Shown one piece after another: positions 10,621-23,837 of a stretch of DNA of 64,000 nucleotides (the first letter of the stretch is position 1; each line of letters starts with the position of its first letter). The position numbers and the translations under genes are program-made. This stretch comes from Vibrio ponticus (lineage in GTDB: Bacteria; Pseudomonadota; Gammaproteobacteria; Enterobacterales; Vibrionaceae). Below the pieces are notes generated by a model. The model worked only from the letters and a program-made list of their open reading frames with translations. It searched no databases and was not told the origin of the DNA. The stretch is taken from contig NZ_AP019657.1 in assembly GCF_009938225.1 (NCBI RefSeq), positions 2,356,001 through 2,420,000 of the forward strand. The letters run 5' to 3'.

Positions 10621-11232
10621 GTGAAAAAACTGGTTCTAATGATCTTTGCCCTCATCATTGCAGCACCTTCTGCAATGGCGCAAGATCGCTATATCTCTGA
10701 TAATCTATTCACCTACATGCATTCCGGTCCGAGTAATCAGTACCGCATTATTGGCAGCGTAAATGCAGGTGAAAAAGTAAAACTGCTATCGACTAACAAA
10801 GAAAATGGCTTTAGCGAAGTTGTTGATGATCGTGGTCGTAAGGGCTGGGTATCAACCAAGTTCGTTACTGTGCAAGAAAGTATGACGACTCGTCTACCAC
10901 GCCTAGAAAAAGAGCTAGCGGACGTAAAATCAAAACTGGCGAATGCCAATGAGAACGCAGACAAAGAAAAAGCAGGTTTGGTCGACTCACTAGAAACAAG
11001 CAATAGCCAGATTGCCCAACTGAAAAAAAGCAACTCAGAAATGAACCAACAGTTGCTAGCATCGCAATCGGAAGTTCGTGACCTACGTGCTAAGCTCGAC
11101 ACACAAAAAGATGATCTGCTGATGAAGTACTTTACTTACGGTGGTGGTGTTGCGGGTATCGGTCTACTACTTGGTTTACTTCTGCCACACATTATCCCAC
11201 GCAGAAAACGCTCTCCAGCGGGCTGGGCATAA
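10621..11232 (+). CDS. ygiM: TIGR04211 family SH3 domain protein, YgiM-like
   Basis: An exported, membrane-anchored protein of 203 residues. Residues 1-21 are a signal peptide ending AMA. A bacterial SH3 domain follows (about 22-90: SGPSNQYRIIGSVNAGEKVK then KGWVSTKFV). A coiled coil fills about 95-170. A C-terminal hydrophobic helix near 178-194 ends in a basic tail (RRKRS). The start is GTG at 10621, six bases after AAAGGA; an upstream TTG is less suitable. In gammaproteobacteria this family often sits beside cca and ygiF, as it does here. The biochemical role is unknown; a periplasmic or cell-wall scaffold role is inference. Confidence 0.88.
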   Translation: MKKLVLMIFALIIAAPSAMAQDRYISDNLFTYMHSGPSNQYRIIGSVNAGEKVKLLSTNKENGFSEVVDDRGRKGWVSTKFVTVQESMTTRLPRLEKELADVKSKLANANENADKEKAGLVDSLETSNSQIAQLKKSNSEMNQQLLASQSEVRDLRAKLDTQKDDLLMKYFTYGGGVAGIGLLLGLLLPHIIPRRKRSPAGWA

Positions 11233-11242
11233 GCAAAATATC

Positions 11243-11269
11243 AATAAGGTCACCAATGGTGACCTTATT
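11243..11269. terminator. Bidirectional terminator between ygiM and gspB
   Basis: Long perfect stem AATAAGGTCACCA / TGGTGACCTTATT with a single-base loop, between convergent genes. The T run is only modest on either strand. Confidence 0.7.
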
Positions 11270-11278
11270 ACTTTCTAG

Positions 11279-12055
11279 CTAACCTTGCCAGTCATACAGC
11301 GCAGGCACTTGGATACGCTGATTATCAAACTCGATAACACAAGCTTGTGGCTCTATCGATATCAATTTCACCCCATCAGCTAACCAACTCCCCTCTTGGA
11401 ATTCGGTGTTGTTGACTTTTACCCAGCGCTTATTCGGATTAGATGAATAAACGTGGGTTTGAAAATTCAACGCAGGTAAACGCCCTGTCCACAGATTCAC
11501 ATCACTGGTTAAAAGGGATTGGGCAAATTCGTCATCTGTCACTGTCTCGGGTGATTCGGACTCCATCGCCGATTGAAGCAATTGCGCGACATCCGGTGAT
11601 AAGGTCGAAAAATCGATGCCTTGCAACAAGTCATCTTGCTCTTCAGCCCCCTGCTCTGGCTCACCTTCTCGATTCGATGGCGTATTAAACCCATCTTGAA
11701 TCTGCGTTGTGGCTGTAGGCTCAACAGGTTTCATCACAGCAGGCGCAATCGGCAATCGTTGAGTATCAAGTAACACCCCAACATCAGGATAACTTAGCGA
11801 TTGAATGGGTTGAGAAAATCCCACCACTTCCACCCCGCCAGTATTGCTTGCTAACCAGCTGTCACGCATTTCAATATAGGTAATTGTCGTGACAGCGAGA
11901 GACACCACGACGGCAGGCAGCGCAATTAAAACCGCACACTTGCCCCATCCCCGACTCGGTTTAATCGTTTGATTAGCATGATAAACGGCGCCATCGGCAT
12001 GATGCGCTTGATAGCCTTGCTGGGACGCTTCTAACGATTGAATTAAGTTCGCCAT
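11279..12055 (-). CDS. gspB: General secretion pathway protein GspB (ExeB)
   Basis: A 258-residue inner-membrane protein that works with GspA/ExeA to place the type II secretion secretin across the peptidoglycan. One transmembrane helix lies at about residues 41-61 (VLIALPAVVVSLAVTTITYI). A long proline- and glutamate-rich periplasmic linker follows. The conserved C-terminal domain contains WVKVNNTEFQEGSWLADGVK. Its start codon shares one base with the gspA stop codon (TAATG), so the two are translationally coupled. The rest of the type II apparatus is not in the window. Confidence 0.87.
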   Translation of the reverse strand: MANLIQSLEASQQGYQAHHADGAVYHANQTIKPSRGWGKCAVLIALPAVVVSLAVTTITYIEMRDSWLASNTGGVEVVGFSQPIQSLSYPDVGVLLDTQRLPIAPAVMKPVEPTATTQIQDGFNTPSNREGEPEQGAEEQDDLLQGIDFSTLSPDVAQLLQSAMESESPETVTDDEFAQSLLTSDVNLWTGRLPALNFQTHVYSSNPNKRWVKVNNTEFQEGSWLADGVKLISIEPQACVIEFDNQRIQVPALYDWQG

Positions 12056-13668
12056 TAGATACCCTCCAAAACGGTTAAATGTGGCGCATTGTCACTTTGA
12101 GCCAACCATTCTAGGTTTCTCAAGGTATTGGCTCCGGCAATACCATCCACATTCAAACCTTGCCAGCGCTGGAACAGGCTCACTTTGTCTCTCAGGCTAT
12201 TACCATAGGCACTCTCGTTAGACGTCGGCATTTCCAATACTTTCGATAACTCAGTATCGAGAGTTTTTACTTGATTGCCCGTCATCCCTGGCTTCAGCGT
12301 TTCGCTCCATAAGCGCTGCCAAATTAGATGATATTCACCATGCCATATCTGGTTGAGCCAACGACGCTCAAACTCGACTCGCTGGCTATCAATCAGCAGT
12401 TGTACTCTCTCTGGAGTCGCACGGTACAGTACCGCAAAACGTGGTTCACCGTTAAACTCTAAACTTAAGACGACGGGTAAATTGCGCTCAAGCAATTGAT
12501 CGAAATCACCTTGTAATCGCTGACAATTAAATACGGAGCTTTCACTGGTTTCACACATTTTATCCACCACAGATGCGCGGTAGCCCCATGCGTAGTAGAG
12601 CTCATTTAATCCATCAGCAAGCGAAGAAGGTTTTGCTAAAAGGTTGGTTAATTCACTAGGGAACACCTCTTTGCGCTCCACCACTAGCGGCTGCTCAGGG
12701 TAGGTTTGCTGTATTTGTGCTTGAATTGGCGCAGAAATATAACCGGGTAAGTAGAACCAGCTCGCACTGGCTAATGCCAAACCTAGCGCGGTTGAAGCAG
12801 CATACTTCCACTTCTGGCTAGCCTGACGATCTTTAGTCACATGAGCTTGATAGAAAGCGGGCTGAAAACTCATCACCTCTTCACACGCTTCATTGACTGA
12901 CTGTGTACTTGGTTGTAGTTCACCAACTTGATAGGCGCGCTTTAATGCCGCATCACACACCAAATTAATCAGGCGCGGGATACCCAAAGTCGCTTGAGCA
13001 ATCTGTTTTAAGCATTTAGTAGAAAATAGTTCGCTATTGCCACCAGCAAGCTGCAAACGAAACTGAATATATTTCGCGGTTTCATCACTGTCTAAAGGCA
13101 GTAGATGATAACGACCAGTAATACGCTGGGCGAGTTGTCGCAATTGGGGCATCTGCAATTTTTGCTGCAACTCAGGCTGACCAATTAACAGCACCTTGAG
13201 TAACTTTCGTTGTTCGGTCTCTAAGTTGGTCAACAGGCGAAGCTGTTCTAATACTTCGGCTGACAGGTGTTGCGCTTCATCGATAATGACTAGGGTCTGT
13301 TTACCGTCGCGGTAGCTCTCCAATAGAAACTGCTTAATTGTATCCGTCAGTTGTTTGATCGATGCTTGTTCGGCGTAGAACAAACCAAACTCATCACAGA
13401 TCGCTTGTAAAAGCTCTAGGCTAGAAAACGTCGGATTGAGAATCGAGCCAATCTGAGTCGAACTATCAAGTGCCTTAATCATCGCTTTGGAAACGGTAGT
13501 TTTACCTGTCCCTACTTCCCCTGTCAGCATGGCAAAACCGCCACCATCACCTAACCCAGCCTGCAGGTGATGCATCGCTTCTTTATGACGCTGACTTAAA
13601 TAGAGAAAACGTGAGTTGGGCACAATGGAAAAAGGTAACTCGACAAACCCGAAATGATGGTTATACAT
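12055..13668 (-). CDS. gspA: General secretion pathway ATPase GspA (ExeA)
   Basis: A 537-residue bitopic ATPase that binds peptidoglycan and helps assemble the type II secretin. The N-terminal AAA domain has Walker A GEVGTGKTT at residues 50-58 and Walker B LVIIDEAQHL. A single transmembrane helix follows near residues 290-308 (STALGLALASASWFYLPGY). The periplasmic part holds a C39-like region and a C-terminal peptidoglycan-binding domain (FQRWQGLNVDGIAG). The frame extends upstream to a TTG at 13728, but the ATG at 13668 gives the family N-terminus MYNHHFGFVELPFSI. Its ribosome binding site is weak. It is divergent from cca. Confidence 0.9.
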   Translation of the reverse strand: MYNHHFGFVELPFSIVPNSRFLYLSQRHKEAMHHLQAGLGDGGGFAMLTGEVGTGKTTVSKAMIKALDSSTQIGSILNPTFSSLELLQAICDEFGLFYAEQASIKQLTDTIKQFLLESYRDGKQTLVIIDEAQHLSAEVLEQLRLLTNLETEQRKLLKVLLIGQPELQQKLQMPQLRQLAQRITGRYHLLPLDSDETAKYIQFRLQLAGGNSELFSTKCLKQIAQATLGIPRLINLVCDAALKRAYQVGELQPSTQSVNEACEEVMSFQPAFYQAHVTKDRQASQKWKYAASTALGLALASASWFYLPGYISAPIQAQIQQTYPEQPLVVERKEVFPSELTNLLAKPSSLADGLNELYYAWGYRASVVDKMCETSESSVFNCQRLQGDFDQLLERNLPVVLSLEFNGEPRFAVLYRATPERVQLLIDSQRVEFERRWLNQIWHGEYHLIWQRLWSETLKPGMTGNQVKTLDTELSKVLEMPTSNESAYGNSLRDKVSLFQRWQGLNVDGIAGANTLRNLEWLAQSDNAPHLTVLEGI

Positions 13669-13751
13669 GACACTAGTCGCTGGGAATTTATTGGTAACGA
13701 AAGTACCATTGCCTACTACAATAGGCAATGATGATAGTGAGCGAGAACAAA

Positions 13752-15004
<1,253 letters not shown>

Positions 15005-15071
15005 TTTGTCTTTTAGAGAACAAGTTGAGTCAATGGTTTTTACTAATTGAGAGTGAGCCTCAAACCTTACC

Positions 15072-15105
15072 ATCCTCAAGAGCGAGATACGAGCGAGTTG
15101 GGGAT
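15072..15105. repeat. REP-like hairpin unit
   Basis: ATCCTCAA at 15072-15079 pairs with TTGGGGAT at 15098-15105 (one G-T pair) around the loop GAGCGAGATACGAGCGAG, itself a near direct repeat. It resembles dispersed Vibrio intergenic hairpins; the family assignment is from memory and unverified. Confidence 0.5.
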
Positions 15106-15133
15106 CTACCTTAGACTCCAGAAAAGCCAGATT

Positions 15134-15320
15134 CCGTAAGCGCAGCGCTCCGTAAGGCGAAGCCGTTCCCATATCCCGAAGCAAAGCGTTCCATAGGGCG
15201 AAGCCCGTTCCCATATCCGTAAGCAAAGCGTTCCGGAGGGCGAAGCCCGTTCCCACATCCCGGAGCAAAGCGTTCCGTAAGGCGAAGCCGTTCCCGCCTC
15301 TCGAAGCGCAGCGTTCCCGA
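15134..15320. repeat. Four tandem copies of a degenerate ~42-bp repeat plus a partial fifth
   Basis: Units begin near 15134, 15176, 15217 and 15260, with a partial unit at 15301. Each follows the pattern CCGNAGCAAAGCGTTCC then GNAAGGCGAAGCCCGTTCCC. The internal GGGCGAAGCCCG is a small palindrome. Because the length is close to a multiple of three, frames stay open across the array on the minus strand, but codon content is repetitive and no start or ribosome binding site supports a gene. Confidence 0.85.
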
Positions 15321-15341
15321 TTCTCTGTCTCGAGAAAAACA

Positions 15342-15367
15342 AAAGGCCCCACCGAAGTGGAGCCTTT
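15342..15367 (-). terminator. Terminator, distal copy of the eno terminator
   Basis: AAAGGCCCCAC / GTGGAGCCTTT stem, followed on the minus strand by TTTTGTTTTT. It closely resembles the eno terminator about 138 bp away and belongs to the same duplicated block. Confidence 0.75.
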
Positions 15368-15400
15368 CTAAAAAGCTATTTAGCTAAGCTTATGATTAAG

Positions 15401-15470
15401 CTTGACCTTTAACTTCTTTAAGACCGCTTCTTTGAAATATGGGGGAGCGCGCTCACCGTGAGCTTTCCTC
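15401..15470 (-). pseudogene. Degenerate duplicate of the eno 3' end
   Basis: Bases 15402-15426 are identical to the last coding segment of eno at 15542-15566 (25 bases). After a short divergent insert, GGAGCGCGCTCACC recurs at 15444-15457, matching 15573-15586, followed by an altered AGAGCTTCCTC-like stretch. The frame is shifted relative to eno. With the adjacent terminator copies, this shows a tandem duplication of about 140 bp covering the eno tail and its terminator, followed by decay of the distal copy. Confidence 0.8.
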
Positions 15471-15479
15471 CAAATACAA

Positions 15480-15505
15480 AAACGCCCCACCGAGGTGGAG
15501 CGTTT
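15480..15505 (-). terminator. Rho-independent terminator of eno
   Basis: AAACGCCCCACC / GGTGGAGCGTTT stem followed on the minus strand by a T run (GTTTTTGTATT), 34 bases past the eno stop codon. Confidence 0.88.
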
Positions 15506-15538
15506 CAAAGCATTAAGCTAATAACTTAGAAATCTAAA

Positions 15539-18652
<3,114 letters not shown>

Positions 18653-18757
18653 CTATCACACCACTATTAATTATTTTTTGCTTCAAATCAAAGTGAATGA
18701 TTCAGATTAATTAAACTTGTAAATAGGATGAGTCAATTTTATCCCAAATAAGCCTAA

Positions 18758-19564
18758 TTACAGCGCGATACCCCGTTCTTCTTGCTTAATTTTTTGCCAA
18801 TATTGCTCAAGTTCATCTAAGCTACAGTCCGATAAATTTTTTCCGTCTTGATAAACTTTTTCTTCCACCCCGGCAAAACGACGAGCAAATTTTAGGTTTG
18901 CTTTCGCTAACGCCACCTCTGGGTTGGTATCCAAATGTCGTGCTAAATTGACCACAGCGAACATTAAATCGCCTAATTCCAGCTCAATATTCTCCTGTTT
19001 GCTGTCAGCAAGCATCGACTCTTCAAGCACCTCATCCAGCTCTTCACGCACCTTGTCGACCACAGGTCCTAATGAGTCCCAATCAAAACCAAAACGAGCA
19101 CACTTCTTCTGTATCTTTGTAGCACGTAATAAAGCAGGTAGAGAGTTTGGTATTGAGTCTAGAATACTTTGCTCTGATTTGCCTGCCTCTGCCTTTTCTT
19201 TTGCTTTCTCCGCTTCCCAATTGGCGTTGATTGCTTCATCGGATTCAAACTCAACATCGGAAAATACATGCGGATGGCGACGTGTTAGCTTTTCATTCAC
19301 TGTCTCAACCACCGCAGAAAAGTCAAACAGTCCCTGCTCTTTTGCTAGCTGGCTGTAGAAGATAACTTGGAACAATAAGTCGCCCAACTCTTCTTTTAGA
19401 TTCGACCAGTCTTGGTTGTGAATAGCATCAACCACTTCATAGGTCTCTTCTAGCGTGTGCGGCACAATAGTGTCAAACGTCTGCTTACGATCCCACGGAC
19501 AGCCCTTCTGCGGGTCACGCAGCGTCGCCATGATCTGTTCTAACTGTTCAATTGGATGACTCAT
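18758..19564 (-). CDS. mazG: Nucleoside triphosphate pyrophosphohydrolase MazG
   Basis: Hydrolyses NTPs and dNTPs to monophosphates and in E. coli helps moderate ppGpp-linked stress. The 268-residue protein has two MazG-type helical domains. The first contains the metal-binding pattern HTLEETYEVVDAI and EELGDLLFQVIFYS; the second has a related LEL-GDL motif (NIELELGDLMFAVVNLARH). The frame extends upstream to 19636, but the ATG at 19564 has a strong AGGAG site and the usual MSHPIEQL start. A terminator and a hairpin lie just upstream, so it may be expressed separately from relA. Confidence 0.95.
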   Translation of the reverse strand: MSHPIEQLEQIMATLRDPQKGCPWDRKQTFDTIVPHTLEETYEVVDAIHNQDWSNLKEELGDLLFQVIFYSQLAKEQGLFDFSAVVETVNEKLTRRHPHVFSDVEFESDEAINANWEAEKAKEKAEAGKSEQSILDSIPNSLPALLRATKIQKKCARFGFDWDSLGPVVDKVREELDEVLEESMLADSKQENIELELGDLMFAVVNLARHLDTNPEVALAKANLKFARRFAGVEEKVYQDGKNLSDCSLDELEQYWQKIKQEERGIAL

Positions 19565-19576
19565 TACTTTTCTCCT

Positions 19577-19599
19577 CTGCTCGTCTGTTGTACGAGCAG
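19577..19599 (-). promoter_or_regulatory. Hairpin abutting the mazG ribosome binding site
   Basis: CTGCTCGT and ACGAGCAG form a perfect eight-pair stem with a seven-base loop. On the mazG mRNA its 3' arm ends directly at the AGGAG site, so it could influence ribosome loading. Confidence 0.5.
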
Positions 19600-19611
19600 C
19601 TAATAAACAAA

Positions 19612-19639
19612 AAGGTGAGCAGCACAAACCACTCACCTT
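19612..19639 (-). terminator. Terminator upstream of mazG
   Basis: AAGGTGAG and CTCACCTT pair, and on the minus strand the stem is followed by TTTTGTTT. It lies between the relA-side repeats and mazG, so it would end or attenuate transcripts coming from relA. Confidence 0.7.
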
Positions 19640-19695
19640 GAATTTTTTCTATCGCGTAACGTTAAGTCGTAGCCGCATGTTTTTTTAAAAGCGAG

Positions 19696-19730
19696 ATTCC
19701 CTATCACGTTCGTTCCTCACTGTAGGGAAT
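19696..19730. repeat. REP-like hairpin unit
   Basis: ATTCCCTA at 19696-19703 pairs with TAGGGAAT at 19723-19730. The sequence, with CGTTCGTTCCTCACTG in the loop, resembles hairpin units dispersed in Vibrio intergenic regions (recognised from memory, not searched). Confidence 0.5.
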
Positions 19731-19762
19731 GACAATACAGGGGCTCGCGTGCTTACTCTAAC

Positions 19763-20204
19763 TATCCATTTTTCTAAATAGTTGACTCTTAGCTCTCACA
19801 CTACAACTTTTTCGCTATAGATTTGGCGTCGTAGCTAGGCAGCCAGTAAAAATATGCTCCTAAACATAGCCTACTATGCGATGGAGATATTCCCTGCAAC
19901 CATCAGAGCTTAGCCTAAATGTCTATTTTTCTAAGTAGTTGACTGTTAGCTCGCACACTACAACTTTTTCGCTAAAGATTTGGCGTCGTAGCTAGGCAGC
20001 CAGTAAAAATATGCTCCTGAACATAGCCTACTATGCGATGGAGATATTCCCTGCAACCATCAGAACTTAGCCTAAATGTCTATTTTTCTAAGTAGTTGGC
20101 TGCTAGCTCTAGGCGGCAAGTTGATTTCGACTCCTGAGCATAGTCCACTATGTGATGGAGCGAAATCAACGCAGACAACAACGAGATACAGCCAAATACG
20201 ACGA
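19763..20204. repeat. Two ~157-bp direct repeats and a diverged third copy, each with an imperfect palindrome
   Basis: Copies 1 and 2 are nearly identical over about 157 bp; a third, shorter copy is diverged. Each holds a long hairpin: 19851-19891, 20008-20048 and 20123-20167. All three share the core CTCC, CATAG, CTATG, GGAG. The outer arms differ between copies but still pair: AATAT with ATATT in copies 1 and 2, GATTTCG with CGAAATC in copy 3. No open reading frame is supported. The general design recalls ERIC-type elements but I cannot match a named family. Confidence 0.85.
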
Positions 20205-20209
20205 AAAAT

Positions 20210-22429
20210 TTAGCCGAGGCGCTTCACCAGCATCACATCTTTAATCTGCTCAACCCGACTAATCAAACGATTCACCACCTCGATATTGCTGACCTCTAGA
20301 TCAAAATCTAGGATCGACAATTGATTGCGGTAATCGACGCGGCTCTTCATGCTGTTCACTTTCACTTTCTCGTTGGCAAACAGAGTGGTGATTTCTTTGA
20401 GTAGACCACTACGCTCCATTGCCTCGACACGCAGTGTCAGCATGTAGGTACCGGCAAAACCGGCGCCCCAGACGGTATCAATGATACGCTCTGGCGCGTG
20501 ATGACGCAGATCATCAAGCTGTTCACAGTCGGCGCGGTGCACTGAGATACCACGACCTTGAGTGATGTAACCTTTGATTTCATCACCTGGAATCGGCTGA
20601 CAGCAACGTGCTAGGTGCGTCATTAGGTTATCTACCCCTTCCACCACCACGGCGTCTTTATTTGGACGTGTTGGGGTTGAAGGTTTGTTTTCCGCTTCAA
20701 GCAATTTTTCTAGTGCTTGCTGATCTTCTTCTTCGGCGGTAGGTTTATTTACCAGCGCGTTGATGTGGTTGATGATCTGGTTAATACGCAGGTCACCACT
20801 ACCGACGCCGACGAATAGCTCATCAGAGGTATTCATGTTGAAACGCTTGAGCGCATACTGCTCTGCGTCTTTTAGCGTCGCACCGATTTTCGCCAACTCA
20901 TGCTCAAGGATTTCACGCCCTGCTTCGAGGTTTTTCTCACGGCTCTGCTTACGGAACCAAGCGTTGATCTTGGCACGTGCACGCCCTGACGTAACAAACC
21001 CTGTTGATGGGTTTAACCAGTCACGTGATGGGTTGGGCTCTTTCTGGGTGATGATTTCAACCTGATCGCCCATTTGCAGTTTGTGAGTAAACGGCACGAT
21101 ACGACCACCGACCTTGGCACCGATACAACGGTGACCAACCATCGAGTGAATGTGGTAAGCAAAATCGAGTGGCGTTGCGCCCATTGGCAGATCGACTACG
21201 TCGCCGCGTGGCGTAAAGGCATAGACGCGATCGTCGAAGACTTGGCTACGAACTTCATCAAGCATTTCACCTGAATCAGACATCTCTTCTTGCCAATCCA
21301 GTAGCTTACGTAGCCAAGTAATTTTCTCATCGTAACCACTGCGACCGCTGCCACCTTCTTTGTACTTCCAGTGCGCCGCCACACCAAGTTCAGAATCTTC
21401 ATGCATCTGCTTGGTACGAATTTGGATTTCGATGGTTTTACCTTCCGGACCAAGAATCACAGTGTGAATCGATTGGTAACCATTGGGTTTAGGGTTGGCA
21501 ACGTAGTCATCAAACTCGTTCGGTAGATGCTTGTATTTGGTATGCACTACGCCAAGTGCGGCATAACAATCTTGCAGTTTGTCCGCGATGATACGCACGG
21601 CACGCACATCGAAAAGCTCGTCAAACTCCAAGCCTTTCTTCTGCATTTTGCGCCAAATACTGTAGATGTGTTTTGGACGACCACTCACCTCTGCGTTAAT
21701 GCTTGAAGTTTTCATTTCTGATACGAGGTCGTCAACGAAATCTTTGATGTACTGCTCTCGAACGATACGACGCTCAGAAAGCTGTTTGGCAATTTGCTTA
21801 TAGGTTTCTGGCTGCTGGTAGCGGAAAGCGTAATCTTCGATTTCCCATTTAAGCTGACCAATGCCGAGGCGGTTAGCAAGTGGCGCATAAATATTGGCAC
21901 ACTCTTTTGCTACTGCACGACGCACTTCGTCTGGCGCTTTTTTCACTTCGATAAGATTACAGATACGCTCTGCCAGCTTGATCACCACGCAACGGAAGTC
22001 ATCAACCATTGCTAGCAGCATACGGCGCACGTTATCGACTTGAGCAGAGGCAGCACTACCCTCTAGGGTCACGTTTAGTTGACCTAGTGCCGCCATCTCT
22101 TCGACACCATCAATCAATTTGATGATCTCGTTACTGAAATCTTCTTCAAGTTTCTCACGCTGCAATGCACCGCTGGAAACCAACGGGAACAGCAGCGCTG
22201 CAATCAACGTTGGTTTATCCATTGATAACGTAATCAAGATCTCAATCATCTCTCGACCACGCCACAGTAGCAGTGGAGCGTTCTCGTTACCTTGAAGGTA
22301 TTGTTCACACTGATGATAAACTTGTGTTAAGCGCTGAGCAGTTTGTTGTTCCTGCTTTAAGCTAGTAATCCACTTATCTAGCTCAAACTGTTCATCTTGA
22401 TTTAAATGCGCGCTTCTTACCGCAACCAT
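20210..22429 (-). CDS. relA: GTP pyrophosphokinase (ppGpp synthetase I)
   Basis: Ribosome-bound synthetase of the stringent response, turned on by uncharged tRNA. The 739-residue protein has the full RelA domain order: an N-terminal pseudo-hydrolase region lacking an intact HD metal motif, the synthetase domain (HTKYKHLPNEFDDYVANPK and YQSIHTVILGPEGKTIEIQI), a TGS domain (VYAFTPRGDVVDLPMGATPL), a zinc-finger region (HLARCCQPIPGDEI) and a C-terminal ACT domain. The degenerate hydrolase part marks it as RelA and not SpoT. It follows rlmD by about 88 bp in the same direction; the downstream repeats separate it from mazG. Confidence 0.98.
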   Translation of the reverse strand: MVAVRSAHLNQDEQFELDKWITSLKQEQQTAQRLTQVYHQCEQYLQGNENAPLLLWRGREMIEILITLSMDKPTLIAALLFPLVSSGALQREKLEEDFSNEIIKLIDGVEEMAALGQLNVTLEGSAASAQVDNVRRMLLAMVDDFRCVVIKLAERICNLIEVKKAPDEVRRAVAKECANIYAPLANRLGIGQLKWEIEDYAFRYQQPETYKQIAKQLSERRIVREQYIKDFVDDLVSEMKTSSINAEVSGRPKHIYSIWRKMQKKGLEFDELFDVRAVRIIADKLQDCYAALGVVHTKYKHLPNEFDDYVANPKPNGYQSIHTVILGPEGKTIEIQIRTKQMHEDSELGVAAHWKYKEGGSGRSGYDEKITWLRKLLDWQEEMSDSGEMLDEVRSQVFDDRVYAFTPRGDVVDLPMGATPLDFAYHIHSMVGHRCIGAKVGGRIVPFTHKLQMGDQVEIITQKEPNPSRDWLNPSTGFVTSGRARAKINAWFRKQSREKNLEAGREILEHELAKIGATLKDAEQYALKRFNMNTSDELFVGVGSGDLRINQIINHINALVNKPTAEEEDQQALEKLLEAENKPSTPTRPNKDAVVVEGVDNLMTHLARCCQPIPGDEIKGYITQGRGISVHRADCEQLDDLRHHAPERIIDTVWGAGFAGTYMLTLRVEAMERSGLLKEITTLFANEKVKVNSMKSRVDYRNQLSILDFDLEVSNIEVVNRLISRVEQIKDVMLVKRLG

Positions 22430-22517
22430 CTTTTTTCGTCCTAGTAGTGATTTTATTTACCGACTAACCATGTCTTATAGGCTATTACAGCCTGTGTTAG
22501 TTCACTTTTTATTTTAC

Positions 22518-23837
22518 CTAGCGCATGACAAATAATGCCATTGACTCAAGGTGTCCCGTGTGAGGGAACATATCTAGCATACCGAGTTTCTCCAACTGGT
22601 AGCCTTGTTCTAACAAGCTTTGGCTATCTCGCGCCAATGTAGCTGGGTTACAAGAAACGTATACTACACGGCGTGCGCCCAAACAAGAAAGCTGCTCTAC
22701 TATACCACTTGCACCCGCTCGAGCTGGATCGAGCAGTATCTTATCAAATTTTTCACTTGCCCATGGCTGTGTTGACATATCTTCTGCCAAGTTTGCTTGA
22801 TAGAACGATACATTATCAATCTGGTTGAGTTGGGCGTTTTGTGTCGCTTTTTCCACCATCGCATCGACGCCTTCCACGCCGATCACCGATTTTACCTGCT
22901 TTGCCATAGGCAAACTGAAGTTACCTAAACCACAGAATAGATCGAGTACATGGTCTTGTTTATCCAGTTCCAGCCATGCCAATGCCTGTGCCACCATTTT
23001 CTGGTTCACCACTTGGTTGACCTGAATAAAGTTATTCGGCGCAAACGGAATCGTCACACCCGCCTCAAGGTAATGGGCTTCTTCACCCACCACCAAATCC
23101 AACTGTTCCGCCTGCGGCATCAAGTAAAGCGCAGCATTGTGTTGTGAGGCAAAGCTTTCTAGTTGCTGCTGCTCTTTGTTGGTCAACGGCTTTAAGTGGC
23201 GCAACACCATTACATTGGTGTTATCGCCTTTGACCAATTCTACGTGACCAATCGATTCTTGGCGGGTAAAGCCTTGTAGTAGCTGATACAGCTCAGGCAA
23301 CATCGCATTAAGGTCATTATCCAATACTGGGCAATTAGTTACCGTGACAATCTGCTTGCTTTGCTTACGGCGAAAGCCAAACTGCAGTTTGCGCGTTTTC
23401 TTATCCAACATCACGCTAATACGTGCACGGCGACGATAGCCCAAGCTTTCGCCTGTGATCGGAGCGCTCAACTCCAAGGTTTGTCCGGCAAACTTGCGCA
23501 TCAAACCAGACAGCGCTTGCTGCTTGTATTTAAGCTGGGCTGACTCTTCAAGATGTTGCAGATTACAGCCGCCACATTCATGGTAGTGTGGACAAAACGC
23601 TTTGACACGCTCGTCACTGCTGGTTTGTACTTTAATCAAATTAGCACGAGCGAACTTACTCTTAGATTCTGTCAGTTGCACTACTACCTGCTCGTTTGGC
23701 AGTGCGCCTTGGATAAACATCGGCTTACCGGACGGATAAGCGATGCCGACACCTTGGTGATCGAGTTTTTCCACCGTCACTAACTGGTGTTTAGTATCTA
23801 ATTGAGTCTTCTTCTTTGGTTGGAAAAAACGCGCCAT
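22518..23837 (-). CDS. rlmD: 23S rRNA (uracil-1939-C5)-methyltransferase
   Basis: Methylates U1939 of 23S rRNA using S-adenosylmethionine. The 439-residue protein has an N-terminal TRAM RNA-binding domain. An iron-sulfur cluster motif uses Cys82, Cys88 and Cys91 ([10 protein letters not shown]), with a fourth Cys in TNCPVLDN. The SAM-binding core has [16 protein letters not shown], and the catalytic cysteine lies in [14 protein letters not shown]. It is divergent from barA and upstream of relA, the same order as in E. coli. Confidence 0.97.
   Translation of the reverse strand: MARFFQPKKKTQLDTKHQLVTVEKLDHQGVGIAYPSGKPMFIQGALPNEQVVVQLTESKSKFARANLIKVQTSSDERVKAFCPHYHECGGCNLQHLEESAQLKYKQQALSGLMRKFAGQTLELSAPITGESLGYRRRARISVMLDKKTRKLQFGFRRKQSKQIVTVTNCPVLDNDLNAMLPELYQLLQGFTRQESIGHVELVKGDNTNVMVLRHLKPLTNKEQQQLESFASQHNAALYLMPQAEQLDLVVGEEAHYLEAGVTIPFAPNNFIQVNQVVNQKMVAQALAWLELDKQDHVLDLFCGLGNFSLPMAKQVKSVIGVEGVDAMVEKATQNAQLNQIDNVSFYQANLAEDMSTQPWASEKFDKILLDPARAGASGIVEQLSCLGARRVVYVSCNPATLARDSQSLLEQGYQLEKLGMLDMFPHTGHLESMALFVMR

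Noticed and set aside
11279..13668. gspBA considered as part of a larger secretion island
   Set aside because: Only these two genes are present, flanked by ordinary core genes; the rest of the type II system is elsewhere.
19763..20204. Direct repeats considered as a CRISPR array
   Set aside because: Repeat units are about 157 bp with no regular short repeat-spacer pattern, and no cas genes are present.
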